Positions 1 through 8,509 of a stretch of DNA of 31,787 nucleotides are shown here, piece after piece (within the stretch, counting starts at the first letter, position 1; the number at the start of each line of letters is the position of its first letter). The DNA lies in NCBI GenBank assembly GCA_025061245.1, contig JANZKD010000002.1, positions 1 to 31,787 on the forward strand. Direction: 5' to 3'. The DNA is from Candidatus Culexmicrobium profundum. Its GTDB lineage: Archaea > Thermoproteota > Methanomethylicia > Culexarchaeales > Culexmicrobiaceae. The notes beneath the pieces are model-generated. The model was not told the origin of the DNA and made no database searches. It saw only the letters and a program-made list of their open reading frames with translations. The position numbers and the translations under genes are program-made.

Positions 1-70
1 TTCCTATTTGACATAAGTTTTTATTTTTCTTTCCCACTTATTTTAATGGCATAGAATGGGGTAGCATGTA

Positions 71-1075
71 TTGAAAGTTAAGTTTGATGAAGCTTTAATT
101 CGATATTTAATATTGACTGGAAGTGATAATGACGGTATATTGGCTAGGCTTTCCAATTTAAATTTTATTGAAGATAAATCTAAATTTGACTTTTATCTTG
201 AACGCATATTTGAGATTAGAAGGGATGTTTGCTTAAATGCTGCATTGGACCTACTCGGTCAAGGTTTCTCTGAAAACTATGTTTTAAAGGAAATATTTCC
301 AATCTCAAAGTTTCTTCCTCAACCAATAGTTGATTCAATACTTGAAGAAGCATTAAAAAATGCCTCTGATAAGAAGATTAAGAGTTCAATTAAGAAATTA
401 GAGTTAACTGTTAAATCCCTCTCAAAAAACGGCTTCTTCATATTCCTAGATCCACAAAAATACTTCACCTCAATTAAAATTTATGGTGATAGAACTCTAC
501 CAGCATACTACGACTTAACCATAACAATTGAAAAGCACAGTGATGAACATAGATTCATAATCACAAAATTCCTAGAGAAACTGAAGGGGAAAACAACTAG
601 AAATTTCACCAACAATCTAATTGAAGCTTTAGAGAGATTTGGAAACCTATATGCAAAGCTAGATGTACTAAGCATTGTAATGAGCTACATAGAAGAGGAT
701 GCAGTTAAACTTTCAAGTAAAGGACTATCCAAGCCAAGCATTATAAGTCAATTAAGAAGCAAGTACTCAGACATACTAGACCATGTAATTAAAACCCAGT
801 CAACTATATCTCCAATCGACAGAGAACTTCAACGCCTCCAAACATTAAGAAAATTCTCAAACAAACTAATACATGGAAGCATACTTCAAATCTCTAGGAA
901 TAGATTTAAAATTGAAACACCTAAAATAATTCAACCCAACTTCTCAATTGAAATAACCCTAATCTCATGGAGTAAGCGTACAAGAAACCTAATCCTAAAA
1001 CTCCTAAACGCAATAGGAAATAAAGATCTAATTCAACTACAAAGCTTCCTAGAAAATTGGATTAAGGACAAATAA
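71..1075 (+). CDS. Hypothetical protein, 334 aa
   Basis: I do not recognise this protein. It begins with TTG at 71; an ATG at 66 runs straight into a stop, and a G-rich stretch (GGGGTAG, 58-64) lies just upstream as a possible SD. The product is soluble, Lys- and Ile-rich and mainly helical by appearance, with no signal peptide, membrane segment, Cys/His cluster or nucleotide-binding loop. The C-terminal third has a basic region around Arg-Asn-Arg-Phe and ends in amphipathic helices. A T-rich, A-poor stretch around 16-30 could hold a promoter, but it is weak. The next gene begins about 65 bases downstream with a different metabolic flavour, so co-transcription is possible but gives no clue to function. 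Confidence 0.75.
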   Translation: MKVKFDEALIRYLILTGSDNDGILARLSNLNFIEDKSKFDFYLERIFEIRRDVCLNAALDLLGQGFSENYVLKEIFPISKFLPQPIVDSILEEALKNASDKKIKSSIKKLELTVKSLSKNGFFIFLDPQKYFTSIKIYGDRTLPAYYDLTITIEKHSDEHRFIITKFLEKLKGKTTRNFTNNLIEALERFGNLYAKLDVLSIVMSYIEEDAVKLSSKGLSKPSIISQLRSKYSDILDHVIKTQSTISPIDRELQRLQTLRKFSNKLIHGSILQISRNRFKIETPKIIQPNFSIEITLISWSKRTRNLILKLLNAIGNKDLIQLQSFLENWIKDK

Positions 1076-1139
1076 ATTTTCAAGCCATACACAATCTATG
1101 TATAACACAAGTTATGATATCTCAATATAGGTGATATAT

Positions 1140-2297
1140 ATGAAGATGCTTGTTCTTGGAGCAGGCCTAATGGGATATGCAATTGTAAAGGATCTAGTTA
1201 AAGATGAATCAATAAGTGAAGTAGCAGCCATAGACATTAACACTCAAAGACTAAGAATGTTGGAGGAGTCAGTTAAAAGTGAAAAGCTATCAACCATTAA
1301 AATGGATGTAATGGATAAAAACTCACTCCTAAAATTAATGAAGAAATATGACTGCATTCTAGGTGCACTACCCCACAGATTCGTATTACACACCAGTAAA
1401 ACAGCCATAGAAGCAGGTGTAAGCCTAGTAGACCTAGCATTCGAAGAAGAGCAATTAGACCTAGATGGAGAAGCAAGAAAAAATGATGTAACCATAATTC
1501 CAGGCTGCGGTGTAGCTCCAGGCCTAAGCAACATGCTTATAGCCTATGGTGCAAGCAAAATGGAGAAAGTCCATGAAGCATACATAAGAGTTGGAGGCAT
1601 ACCACTAAACCCAAAGCCACCACTAGACTATAAGATAGTTTTCTCAGTTGAAAGCCTAATTGAAGAATACATTAGTCCTGCAAAAATAGTTAAAGATGGA
1701 AAGATAATCTACGTCCCTCCACTATCAGGCATAGAAGTTTTCACCGACCCAGAATTAGGTGAACTCGAATGCTTCTATACCGACGGTCTATCAACACTAA
1801 TCTACACCATGAAGCATATTCCAAACATGGCTGAAAAAACCATTAGATGGCCAGGTCACGCTGAAAAAATTAAAGTTCTACGAGAACTAGGCTTCTTCAA
1901 CACCAATCCAGTAAAGGTTAATGATGAAAACATAACTCCACGTGATCTCTCCATAAAACTATTCAGCGATAAACTTCAAATGAAGGAAGATGACAAAGAC
2001 TTAACCATATTAATCGTAGACGTCATAGGATTGAAAGAAAACACCCAAATACACTGCAACTATAGAATGGTTGACTACTATGACCCCAAAGAAAAAGTTA
2101 CCTCCATGGGGAGAACAAGCGGCTTCCCCTGCGCCATTATGGCAAGAATGCTCGTTAAAGGCGATGTGAATGGTCCAGGAGTAATCCCACCAGAACTAGC
2201 TCTCCCTCCAAGTAAATTTGAAGAATTTACAAGAGAACTAGCTAAGAGAAACATTATAATACAAGAAACAATCACAGCTTTAAAAAGCTTAAGTTAA
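1140..2297 (+). CDS. Saccharopine dehydrogenase-family oxidoreductase (lysine 6-dehydrogenase-like)
   Basis: This is an NAD(P)-dependent Rossmann-fold enzyme of the saccharopine dehydrogenase / L-lysine 6-dehydrogenase family, about 385 aa. The N terminus carries the dinucleotide loop GAGLMG, followed by an acidic residue at the end of the second strand (AAIDIN), which usually favours NAD. The middle has the family-typical PGCGVAPGLSN stretch and the C-terminal half matches the substrate/dimerisation domain. The start is ATG at 1140 because GGTGA (1130-1134) sits at proper spacing; an upstream GTG at 1131 overlaps that SD. The amidohydrolase gene follows after 12 bases, suggesting an operon acting on amino acids. 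True substrate is unknown: lysine, saccharopine or another amino acid are all possible. The family call is firm, the reaction is not. Confidence 0.85.
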   Translation: MKMLVLGAGLMGYAIVKDLVKDESISEVAAIDINTQRLRMLEESVKSEKLSTIKMDVMDKNSLLKLMKKYDCILGALPHRFVLHTSKTAIEAGVSLVDLAFEEEQLDLDGEARKNDVTIIPGCGVAPGLSNMLIAYGASKMEKVHEAYIRVGGIPLNPKPPLDYKIVFSVESLIEEYISPAKIVKDGKIIYVPPLSGIEVFTDPELGELECFYTDGLSTLIYTMKHIPNMAEKTIRWPGHAEKIKVLRELGFFNTNPVKVNDENITPRDLSIKLFSDKLQMKEDDKDLTILIVDVIGLKENTQIHCNYRMVDYYDPKEKVTSMGRTSGFPCAIMARMLVKGDVNGPGVIPPELALPPSKFEEFTRELAKRNIIIQETITALKSLS

Positions 2298-2309
2298 TGG
2301 TGTGATTAT

Positions 2310-4091
2310 ATGGCGAAACTTGACATAATAATTAGGAATGGCAATATAATTGATGGAACAAATTCCCCATCCTTCACAGGCAACATCGGCATAAAAAATG
2401 GTAAAATCATATATGTAACGAAAAGTGAAATTGAAGAAGATGCCGACGTTATTATCGATGCAACCAACCTAACAGTTACACCAGGATTTATCGACGTCCA
2501 TGCACATGCAGATGAAACACTCCTAATGTACCCAACAGCCGACAACTACATCGCCCAAGGCGTAACAACAGTTATAGGCGGAAACTGCGGCTTCTCACCA
2601 GCACCAATAGGTGACTTGTGGCTTCTATCCTTCTGGGAACTAGACTGGTGGCATGAATTACAACCCTTTAAATATCAACCACCACTAATGCATCCAATAG
2701 AGAAAGTAAATGAAAAACTTGCTGAGAAATTCGGCTTCACCATTGACTGGCATACATTCAATGAATTCCTAGATAGAGTCTCGAGAAAGGGGATATCAGT
2801 AAACTACGTACCCCTAGTTGGACACAATAATATACGTGCAACAGTTATGGGAAACGACTACAAACGGGAAGCAAAACCCAATGAAATTGAAGAAATGAAG
2901 GAACATGTAAGAGAAGCATTAGAAGCAGGAGCACACGGCCTATCAACAGGATTAGATTATGCTCCAGGATACTTCGCCAACACTCAAGAGCTAATAGAGC
3001 TAGTTAAAGTTGTAAAGGAATATGATGGAATCTACGCTACACACTGGAGGAGAACTGGCATTCGAACAGAAACGCGAAGAGAAACACGTCCACCTGAAAA
3101 AATCAAGGGGATAATTGAAGCCATTGAAATAGGAAGGAAAACAGGAGTTCCAGTTCAAATTTCACATATTCTAACTGCATATACAATCTATCCTCCACCT
3201 CCACCATCACTACTGGAAGCCGCTGCAAAGGCAACATTAAAGGTGATTGAAGATGCAAAGAAAAATGGTGTCGATGTAGCATTCGACGTCATCCCCAACA
3301 CCACTGGCGGTGTATTCTCTGTTCCGAAACTAATCGCCCTCCTAGCCCCCTGGATTAGAGAGTCAGGTTCAGAGGAAAAATTCATTGAGAATTTAAAAGC
3401 TGAAGACTATCGAAAAGAAGTAAAGGAAGCCATCTATTCAGGTAAGTGGTACACAATAAACCCTATAATAAACCCATACTGGATGGATAAAATAATAATA
3501 CGAAAATGTAAAAACAACAGTTATGTTGGGAAAACACTGGGTGAAATAGCTGAATCAAAAGGTATAGATCCTGTTGAAATGCTCCTCAACCTAATAATTG
3601 AGGATCCAGAAACATTATACGAGCTAACATATGTGGATGAAGTTGAAGTTATAACCTTTATAAAGCATCCAGATTCAATGATAGGTATTGACACATTTGC
3701 CCTAGACTTCAAATGGGAGGTAAAGGTTCCACCATACTATCTACCCCACCCAAACACCTACGGCGGTTACCCAAGATATATACGGAGATATGTAAAAGAG
3801 CTAAAAATCCTAAGCATTGAAGAAGCAGTAAAGAAAGCAACTTCCATACCTGCAAAGCGATTTTCACTTGAGGGAAGAGGGATTCTAAGGGAAGGCGCAT
3901 GGGCTGACATTACAATATTCGACCTAGATAAGTTGAGAGACGTAGGCGACTACCTAAACCCCAGACAGCCGCCAATTGGAATCGAATATGTAATAGTAAA
4001 TGGAGAAATAGTGTTCAAGAATGGCAAACACTTGCTTAACAGACCTGGCAAGATATTAAAGAGAATGAAGTCTAACCCTAAAGTGGACTAG
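2310..4091 (+). CDS. D-aminoacylase-family amidohydrolase (N-acyl-D-amino-acid deacylase)
   Basis: A 593-aa metal-dependent amidohydrolase of the D-aminoacylase / N-acyl-D-glutamate deacylase family. Such enzymes hydrolyse N-acyl-D-amino acids, or related cyclic or N-carbamoyl substrates, in the cytoplasm. Visible motifs are the HxHxD metal motif (H64, H66, D68), the family cysteine in GGNCGFS (C93), later histidines in YATHW and QISHI, and a C-terminal region resembling the family's SDG...HPR...YG stretch (GID, then HPNTYGGYPRY). The tail forms the small beta domain typical of amidohydrolases (GAWADITIFD). It starts at ATG 2310 after GGTGTGAT. It lies 12 bases after the lysine-dehydrogenase-like gene, so the pair may degrade or recycle an unusual amino-acid derivative. 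It is longer than typical D-aminoacylases (about 480-530 aa) because of extra residues near 100-140. Substrate unproven. Confidence 0.85.
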   Translation: MAKLDIIIRNGNIIDGTNSPSFTGNIGIKNGKIIYVTKSEIEEDADVIIDATNLTVTPGFIDVHAHADETLLMYPTADNYIAQGVTTVIGGNCGFSPAPIGDLWLLSFWELDWWHELQPFKYQPPLMHPIEKVNEKLAEKFGFTIDWHTFNEFLDRVSRKGISVNYVPLVGHNNIRATVMGNDYKREAKPNEIEEMKEHVREALEAGAHGLSTGLDYAPGYFANTQELIELVKVVKEYDGIYATHWRRTGIRTETRRETRPPEKIKGIIEAIEIGRKTGVPVQISHILTAYTIYPPPPPSLLEAAAKATLKVIEDAKKNGVDVAFDVIPNTTGGVFSVPKLIALLAPWIRESGSEEKFIENLKAEDYRKEVKEAIYSGKWYTINPIINPYWMDKIIIRKCKNNSYVGKTLGEIAESKGIDPVEMLLNLIIEDPETLYELTYVDEVEVITFIKHPDSMIGIDTFALDFKWEVKVPPYYLPHPNTYGGYPRYIRRYVKELKILSIEEAVKKATSIPAKRFSLEGRGILREGAWADITIFDLDKLRDVGDYLNPRQPPIGIEYVIVNGEIVFKNGKHLLNRPGKILKRMKSNPKVD

Positions 4092-4253
4092 TTAACGTCT
4101 CCTCTTCCAAGGCAAGCCGCCCTTAATTACTCGTCTAAAGTAATTTTTCCTACTTCTTTTTCTTGGAAATGGATTAGTTCTAGGCTTGGGCGGAATCTTA
4201 GGTGTAGCTGCCCTCACCTTTCCTGCCTTTGTAAGTGAACCGTGACTGGGCAT
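4092..4253 (-). CDS. rps30e: Small ribosomal subunit protein S30e (eS30)
   Basis: This 53-aa gene encodes archaeal/eukaryotic ribosomal protein S30e, a small-subunit protein near the decoding centre. The translation begins MPSHGSLTKAGKVR, the strongly conserved S30e N terminus, continues with TPKIPPKPR, and ends in a very basic tail (GGLPWKRRR). Length fits the family. GGTGAG at 4259-4264 serves the ATG at 4251-4253, and a TATA-like element lies about 33-41 bases upstream of the start codon. Its stop codon abuts the stop of the convergent amidohydrolase gene with no base between. S30e is generally found in TACK/Asgard archaea rather than euryarchaea, so it is a useful lineage marker. Confidence 0.95.
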   Translation of the reverse strand: MPSHGSLTKAGKVRAATPKIPPKPRTNPFPRKRSRKNYFRRVIKGGLPWKRRR

Positions 4254-4285
4254 ATCTTCTCACCACATATGTGATAAGAAATGCC

Positions 4286-4294
4286 ATACTTAAA
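4286..4294 (-). promoter_or_regulatory. TATA box (BoxA) of the S30e gene
   Basis: Read on the minus strand this is TTTAAGTAT, an archaeal BoxA-like element. Expected initiation about 25 bases downstream gives a very short leader containing the GGTGAG SD. It lies between the pyrK stop (4307) and S30e, so S30e can be transcribed independently of pyrDK. Confidence 0.5.
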
Positions 4295-4306
4295 CTTTAT
4301 TTTAAC

Positions 4307-5119
4307 CTAAACTGGCTCCTTTATCCCTGAAGAATTCCTTCTATACCTACCCAACTCACTTATCCTCCTCAAAACCTCGCTGGGAAAGACTGGTCCATCC
4401 TTACAAACCCTCAATCCAAGAGGATCTAGAGTGCAGGAGCCGCAAATGCCAATAGCACACTTCATATACCTTTCCAATGATGCTTGTAAATGTACACCCA
4501 ACCTCTCAGTAATCTCAAGTATTTTAACCATCATCTTCTCAGGTCCACATACATACACCTCTTCAATTCCCCTTTCCTTGATAACCTGCTCAACAACATC
4601 TGACGCCATAGCCTTAATACCAAAAGTACCATCATCAGTAGTTACTATTAGCTCAATTTCCCCATCTTCGTGCCACTGCTGCAATTTCTTAAGGAATATT
4701 AATTCTCCCACAGTCTTTGCTCCATTTATAACTGTGACATCAATTCTCTTTTCAATCAACTTTTCTATCAATGGCATTAATGGAGCCATCCCAGTCCCCC
4801 CTCCAACGACAAGCACTCTTCTCCCAGTTATCTTGAAGCCATTTCCATAAGGCCCCCTCACCCCTATAACATCCCCAATCTTCCTCCTATGCAACGCAGC
4901 AGTTGCTTCCCCTACTCGATGAACAGTAAATGAAATTTCCTCATCACCTATATGGGAAATACCCATAGGTATCTCATCAACACCTATCGCCCAGACCATT
5001 ATAAACTGTCCAGGTACAGCCCTCCTAGCTATTATTGGTGCTCTAACAGTGATAGTTTTCCTGTCAACAGCTTCGTCAACAATACTAGTTATCTTACATA
5101 TCATTGGTCTATGAATCAT
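4307..5119 (-). CDS. pyrK: Dihydroorotate dehydrogenase B, electron transfer subunit PyrK
   Basis: PyrK is the FAD- and [2Fe-2S]-containing subunit that passes electrons from dihydroorotate dehydrogenase PyrD to NAD+. The roughly 270-aa protein has a ferredoxin-reductase-like FAD domain, an NAD-binding motif (VVGGGTGMAP) and a C-terminal iron-sulfur motif with spacing C-x4-C-x2-C-x(n)-C (KCAIGICGSC, then RVCKDGPVF), which is diagnostic. I place the start at ATG 5119, one base after the pyrD stop, because GAGGAGGGG lies just upstream; the open frame extends five codons further (5134) inside pyrD but without a better SD. It is translationally linked to pyrD immediately upstream. No other pyrimidine genes are in the window. 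Confidence 0.92.
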   Translation of the reverse strand: MIHRPMICKITSIVDEAVDRKTITVRAPIIARRAVPGQFIMVWAIGVDEIPMGISHIGDEEISFTVHRVGEATAALHRRKIGDVIGVRGPYGNGFKITGRRVLVVGGGTGMAPLMPLIEKLIEKRIDVTVINGAKTVGELIFLKKLQQWHEDGEIELIVTTDDGTFGIKAMASDVVEQVIKERGIEEVYVCGPEKMMVKILEITERLGVHLQASLERYMKCAIGICGSCTLDPLGLRVCKDGPVFPSEVLRRISELGRYRRNSSGIKEPV

Positions 5120-5120
5120 A

Positions 5121-6035
5121 TTACCCCTCCTCATGCGCTAAACCAATAATATCTTTTAAACACTTGTAACCCTTCTCCTCCATAAACCTCTTCAAGTCAA
5201 CAGTTATCTCCCTAAAAATGTTTAGATCCTTTATTGCAATAGCTGAGCCTATTTGTACTGCTGATGCTCCAGCCATCATAAATTCAACAACATCTCTAAA
5301 ATCCAGTATACCGCCTACACCTATTATCGGTATACTCAGCTCTCTATATAGCTCATAGACACATCGGATAGCAATAGGTTTTATTGCTCTTCCAGATAAG
5401 CCTCCAAATTTATTTGATAAAATTGGTCTTGCAACTTCAATATCTATGACCATACCCCTCAACGTGTTTATTGCAGTTACACCATCAACACCAGCCCTCT
5501 CAGCAGCTTTACCAATCTCAACTATGCTGGTTACCTCTGCTGTCAATTTTGCAAACACTGGAATCTTCACAGCACTCTTCACAGCTCTCACTACATCAAA
5601 TGTCCTCTTAGGATCTTGAGAAAACTGTATTAATCCCCCTGCATGTGGACATGAAAGATTTAATTCTATTGCATCAGCTCCAGCCTCCTCCATTCTATAT
5701 GCTACCTCAGCATACTCCTTTTCCGTTGATCCGAAGACTGAAGCTATAACTGGAACACCGCTTTTCTTCGCTATTTTAAGCTCCTCTATAAATTCACTAA
5801 CTCCTGGATTCGGTAGCCCCATGGCATTTATAAAGCCACAATCAACTTCAACTATGGTTGGATTTAAATATCCCTTCTTCGGCTTTACTCCAATAGACTT
5901 AGTAACTACTGCTCCTGCACCTGCCTCAGCCACCCTCCTAAGTATCGCTCCAGTATTTCCTAAAACCCCTGAGGCCAGCATCAATGGATTTCTCATTTTC
6001 AATGAAGACAAATTGACTGTTAAATCAACGTTCAT
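5121..6035 (-). CDS. pyrD: Dihydroorotate dehydrogenase B, catalytic subunit PyrD
   Basis: Class 1B dihydroorotate dehydrogenase, a 304-aa FMN TIM-barrel enzyme catalysing the fourth step of de novo pyrimidine synthesis (dihydroorotate to orotate). Visible features are the N-terminal NPLMLASGV, the flavin/substrate loop with the catalytic cysteine (NLSCPHAGG), a lysine in FAKLT, and the C-terminal phosphate-binding turns (GVGGI and IGSAIAI). Length is typical. It is the first gene of a pyrD-pyrK pair, with only one base separating the pyrD stop from the preferred pyrK start. It is divergent from nop5, with about 70 bases between the two start codons, which must hold both promoters. Assignment is firm. 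Confidence 0.95.
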   Translation of the reverse strand: MNVDLTVNLSSLKMRNPLMLASGVLGNTGAILRRVAEAGAGAVVTKSIGVKPKKGYLNPTIVEVDCGFINAMGLPNPGVSEFIEELKIAKKSGVPVIASVFGSTEKEYAEVAYRMEEAGADAIELNLSCPHAGGLIQFSQDPKRTFDVVRAVKSAVKIPVFAKLTAEVTSIVEIGKAAERAGVDGVTAINTLRGMVIDIEVARPILSNKFGGLSGRAIKPIAIRCVYELYRELSIPIIGVGGILDFRDVVEFMMAGASAVQIGSAIAIKDLNIFREITVDLKRFMEEKGYKCLKDIIGLAHEEG

Positions 6036-6105
6036 TAACTTAACCCTTATTACATATTATGTAGAAACTTTAAAGGGGTTACGAAATTTCATTAATGGTG
6101 TGGTG

Positions 6106-7338
6106 ATGAATGTGAGTAATAATGGAAAAATATACGTCTTTGACACTGTCTTCGCTATTTTCGCTTGTGATAGTAATGGGAATGTCTTGTTATTTGAGGA
6201 GCTGCCTAGAGATGTTGAAGTTGTTGCTGATAAATTACTAGCTCTAGAAAGAGGTGAATTAATCGATGAAATTCAAAAACTATATACTCGCTTAACAGGA
6301 TTTAAGGTTGACACTTTAATTGTTGAGGATGAAAAACTAGCTTCCTCTATGAGGAAGATTACTACCATACCCATACGAGTGGAACCTGCAAATAAGGTTG
6401 CAAGGAAATTTAGGAGTAATTTAAAGGATACTCTCCTAAAATTAGGTATCGTATCATCACATGGGGAAATCGATAAATTTATCTTCTCCGTCTCCATGCT
6501 GCTAACTAGGAAAAAATTAAGGGAAGCTGCAGAAAAGAGAGATCTTCTAGTTGCACAAGCAATAAATGCTATTGACGACCTAAATAAGTCCATAAACCTC
6601 CTCGTCACAAGACTTAGAGAATGGTATGGTATACATTTCCCCGAGCTAAATGATTTAATTAAGGATCACAGAGTATTCGTACGCCTAGTTTCTTCTCTTG
6701 GATTACGCTCAAACTTCACTAAAGATAACCTAGTCAAGCTAGGCATACCTGAGGGGCGAGCTAGAAGGATAGAGGAGTACTCGAACACTTCAATTGGAGC
6801 TGATATCGCTGATTTCGACATAAAACCAATGATACAGTTCTCCTCAATCATTAAGGACATGTACTCCATGCGGGAAAGCTTAGAAAAGTATATTGATCAA
6901 ACAATGGATGAAGTAGCTCCCAATATTAAAGCTCTAATCGGCCCATTGATTGGAGCTAGATTAATATCTCTAGCCGGTGGCCTTGAAGAATTAGCCAAGA
7001 TGCCTGCAAGTACAATTCAAGTTCTAGGCGCTGAAAAAGCCCTATTCAGAGCACTTAGAACTGGAGCTAAACCGCCAAAGCATGGAGTAATATTCCAATG
7101 CCCAGAAATACATCGAGCACCAAAATGGCAGAGAGGAAAAATTGCTAGAGCTCTAGCAGGAAAACTAACCATAGCAGCAAGAGTTGACGCCTTCACGGGA
7201 ACATATATTGCCGACGAACTTAAAAGTGACTTAGATAAAAGAATTGAAGAAATCAAGAAAATATATGCAAAACCACCCAAGAGAATTAGAATTAAAAGAG
7301 AGCGGAGAGAGAAGAAGAGAAGGAAGAAACGGAGGTGA
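6106..7338 (+). CDS. nop5: C/D box RNP scaffold protein Nop5 (Nop56/58-like)
   Basis: Nop5 is the archaeal homologue of Nop56/Nop58, bridging fibrillarin and L7Ae on C/D guide RNAs that direct ribose 2'-O-methylation of rRNA and tRNA. The protein (410 aa) has the N-terminal fibrillarin-binding domain, a central coiled coil, and the unmistakable Nop domain (GPLIGARLISLAGG, then MPASTIQVLGAEKALFRAL). The tail is extremely basic (about 20 Lys/Arg in the last 30 residues). The frame is open far upstream to 5821 but that part is antisense to pyrD; I choose ATG 6106 with GGTG a few bases before it, where homology begins (GKIYVFDT). The fibrillarin gene follows directly, and the SD for it overlaps the nop5 stop. 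Confidence 0.95.
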   Translation: MNVSNNGKIYVFDTVFAIFACDSNGNVLLFEELPRDVEVVADKLLALERGELIDEIQKLYTRLTGFKVDTLIVEDEKLASSMRKITTIPIRVEPANKVARKFRSNLKDTLLKLGIVSSHGEIDKFIFSVSMLLTRKKLREAAEKRDLLVAQAINAIDDLNKSINLLVTRLREWYGIHFPELNDLIKDHRVFVRLVSSLGLRSNFTKDNLVKLGIPEGRARRIEEYSNTSIGADIADFDIKPMIQFSSIIKDMYSMRESLEKYIDQTMDEVAPNIKALIGPLIGARLISLAGGLEELAKMPASTIQVLGAEKALFRALRTGAKPPKHGVIFQCPEIHRAPKWQRGKIARALAGKLTIAARVDAFTGTYIADELKSDLDKRIEEIKKIYAKPPKRIRIKRERREKKRRKKRR

Positions 7339-7343
7339 ATGAA

Positions 7344-8048
7344 TTGACTAAAGTTTATCCGCATGAAAAATTTGACGGCGTCTTCTGGGTTGAACTTGAA
7401 GATGGCTCTAAGAGACTGGCCACTGTTAACCTCTCCCCCGGCTTCAAAGTTTATGGTGAGATGTTAATTGAATATGAAGGCGTTGAATATAGAGTTTGGA
7501 ATGCCTATAGAAGTAAGCTTGCTGCCGCAATATTGAAGGGTGTTGACTACATTCCCATAAAACCGGGGGCACGAGTTCTATATCTAGGTGCTGCAACTGG
7601 TACAACTGCAAGCCATGTCTCCGATATAGTTGGTTCAAATGGCATAGTATACTGTGTTGAATTTGCTCCAAGAGTTGTCAGGGAATTGATAACTGTCTGT
7701 GAGAAGAAGAAAAATATGATTCCAATCCTAGCAGATGCCCGTATCCCACAGGGTTATAGAACAATTGTACTAGAGGAGATTAATGCCATTTATTGTGATG
7801 TAGCTCAACCTGAACAAGCAAAACTACTAGCTGACAATGCTGATATGTTCTTAAAGGATGAGGGAAGCATAATGCTCGCCATTAAAGCGAGAAGTGTTGA
7901 TGTAACATTAGAACCCTCAGAAGTTTATAAGCGGGAAATGGCAACTTTGGAGAAGCGTGGATTTAACATAGTTAGTACAGTACATTTAGAACCCTTTGAT
8001 AAGGCACATGCCATGGTTACTGCAATCTTTTCTAAGAGGGAGAAGTAA
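7344..8048 (+). CDS. flpA: Fibrillarin-like rRNA/tRNA 2'-O-methyltransferase
   Basis: Fibrillarin is the SAM-dependent catalytic subunit of the C/D box RNP that 2'-O-methylates RNA. The 234-aa product has the archaeal N-terminal domain (VYPHEKFDGVFWVE), the SAM loop LYLGAATGTTASHVSD, and the downstream acidic motifs (YCVEFAPR, ILADAR, IYCDVAQP) and lysine-bearing strand (IMLAIKAR). A GTG at 7335 is in frame but lies within the perfect SD GGAGGTGA (7331-7338); the true start is TTG 7344. The nop5 stop is inside the SD, so translation of the two is probably coupled, matching the fixed stoichiometry of the RNP. Confidence 0.95.
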   Translation: MTKVYPHEKFDGVFWVELEDGSKRLATVNLSPGFKVYGEMLIEYEGVEYRVWNAYRSKLAAAILKGVDYIPIKPGARVLYLGAATGTTASHVSDIVGSNGIVYCVEFAPRVVRELITVCEKKKNMIPILADARIPQGYRTIVLEEINAIYCDVAQPEQAKLLADNADMFLKDEGSIMLAIKARSVDVTLEPSEVYKREMATLEKRGFNIVSTVHLEPFDKAHAMVTAIFSKREK

Positions 8049-8509
8049 TGTATCAACGTGACATAGAGTCGATTTCACGTATGCTGGATAGGATTTGGCG
8101 AACAGATGTTGAACGCATTAATGATCATTTACCTAAGGAATTTAAAACTTTAAGTCAACTCCTAAATTCCGATGAACCTATGGTTGAAACTAAAGGTGGT
8201 ACTCCTCTAATTTTTGATAAGGATGAATTATTGAAGCTTGCAGAGATGACTCCTTCTGAAATACATGATAAACTTAAATTACCCTTCATTCTTTTGAGAC
8301 GGCTTGATTTGGGGAGAGGTGTTTTTCAAGTTTTAGGTGGAAAAAATGAGCTTCATGCTATCGCTAAAATTCTAGGTGTTACAAGAGATTTTAAATCAAC
8401 TTCCTCAATTATTGATGAACCCTTCTATTTATATAAGCCGCAAGTCTTCAAGTTAAAACGATTATTTAGGACAATTGTAGTTGTTGGATTTGCATTTTCA
8501 GAGTCATGA
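8048..8509 (+). CDS. UPF0216 (DUF61) family protein
   Basis: An archaeal protein of unknown function that I match to the UPF0216/DUF61 family from the motifs INDHLPKEFKTLSQLL near the N terminus, a central Asp/Glu-rich helix (KDELLKLAEM), and RRLDLGRGVFQVLGG toward the C terminus. Length (153 aa) is close to what I recall for the family. It is soluble, with no membrane segment. Its ATG overlaps the fibrillarin stop by one base, so it is the third gene of the nop5-flpA operon, which suggests but does not prove a role in RNA modification or ribosome assembly. Its 3' end overlaps the convergent rnhB gene by 6 bases. Confidence 0.75.
   Translation: MYQRDIESISRMLDRIWRTDVERINDHLPKEFKTLSQLLNSDEPMVETKGGTPLIFDKDELLKLAEMTPSEIHDKLKLPFILLRRLDLGRGVFQVLGGKNELHAIAKILGVTRDFKSTSSIIDEPFYLYKPQVFKLKRLFRTIVVVGFAFSES

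Noticed and set aside
4431..4850. Plus-strand open frame antisense to pyrK
   Set aside because: Its composition is that of the reverse of pyrK, it has no motif, and pyrK is certain.
5821..6105. Upstream in-frame extension of nop5 antisense to pyrD
   Set aside because: It lies wholly over the pyrD coding sequence, has no homology, and a good ATG with an SD occurs at 6106 where the Nop5 family begins.
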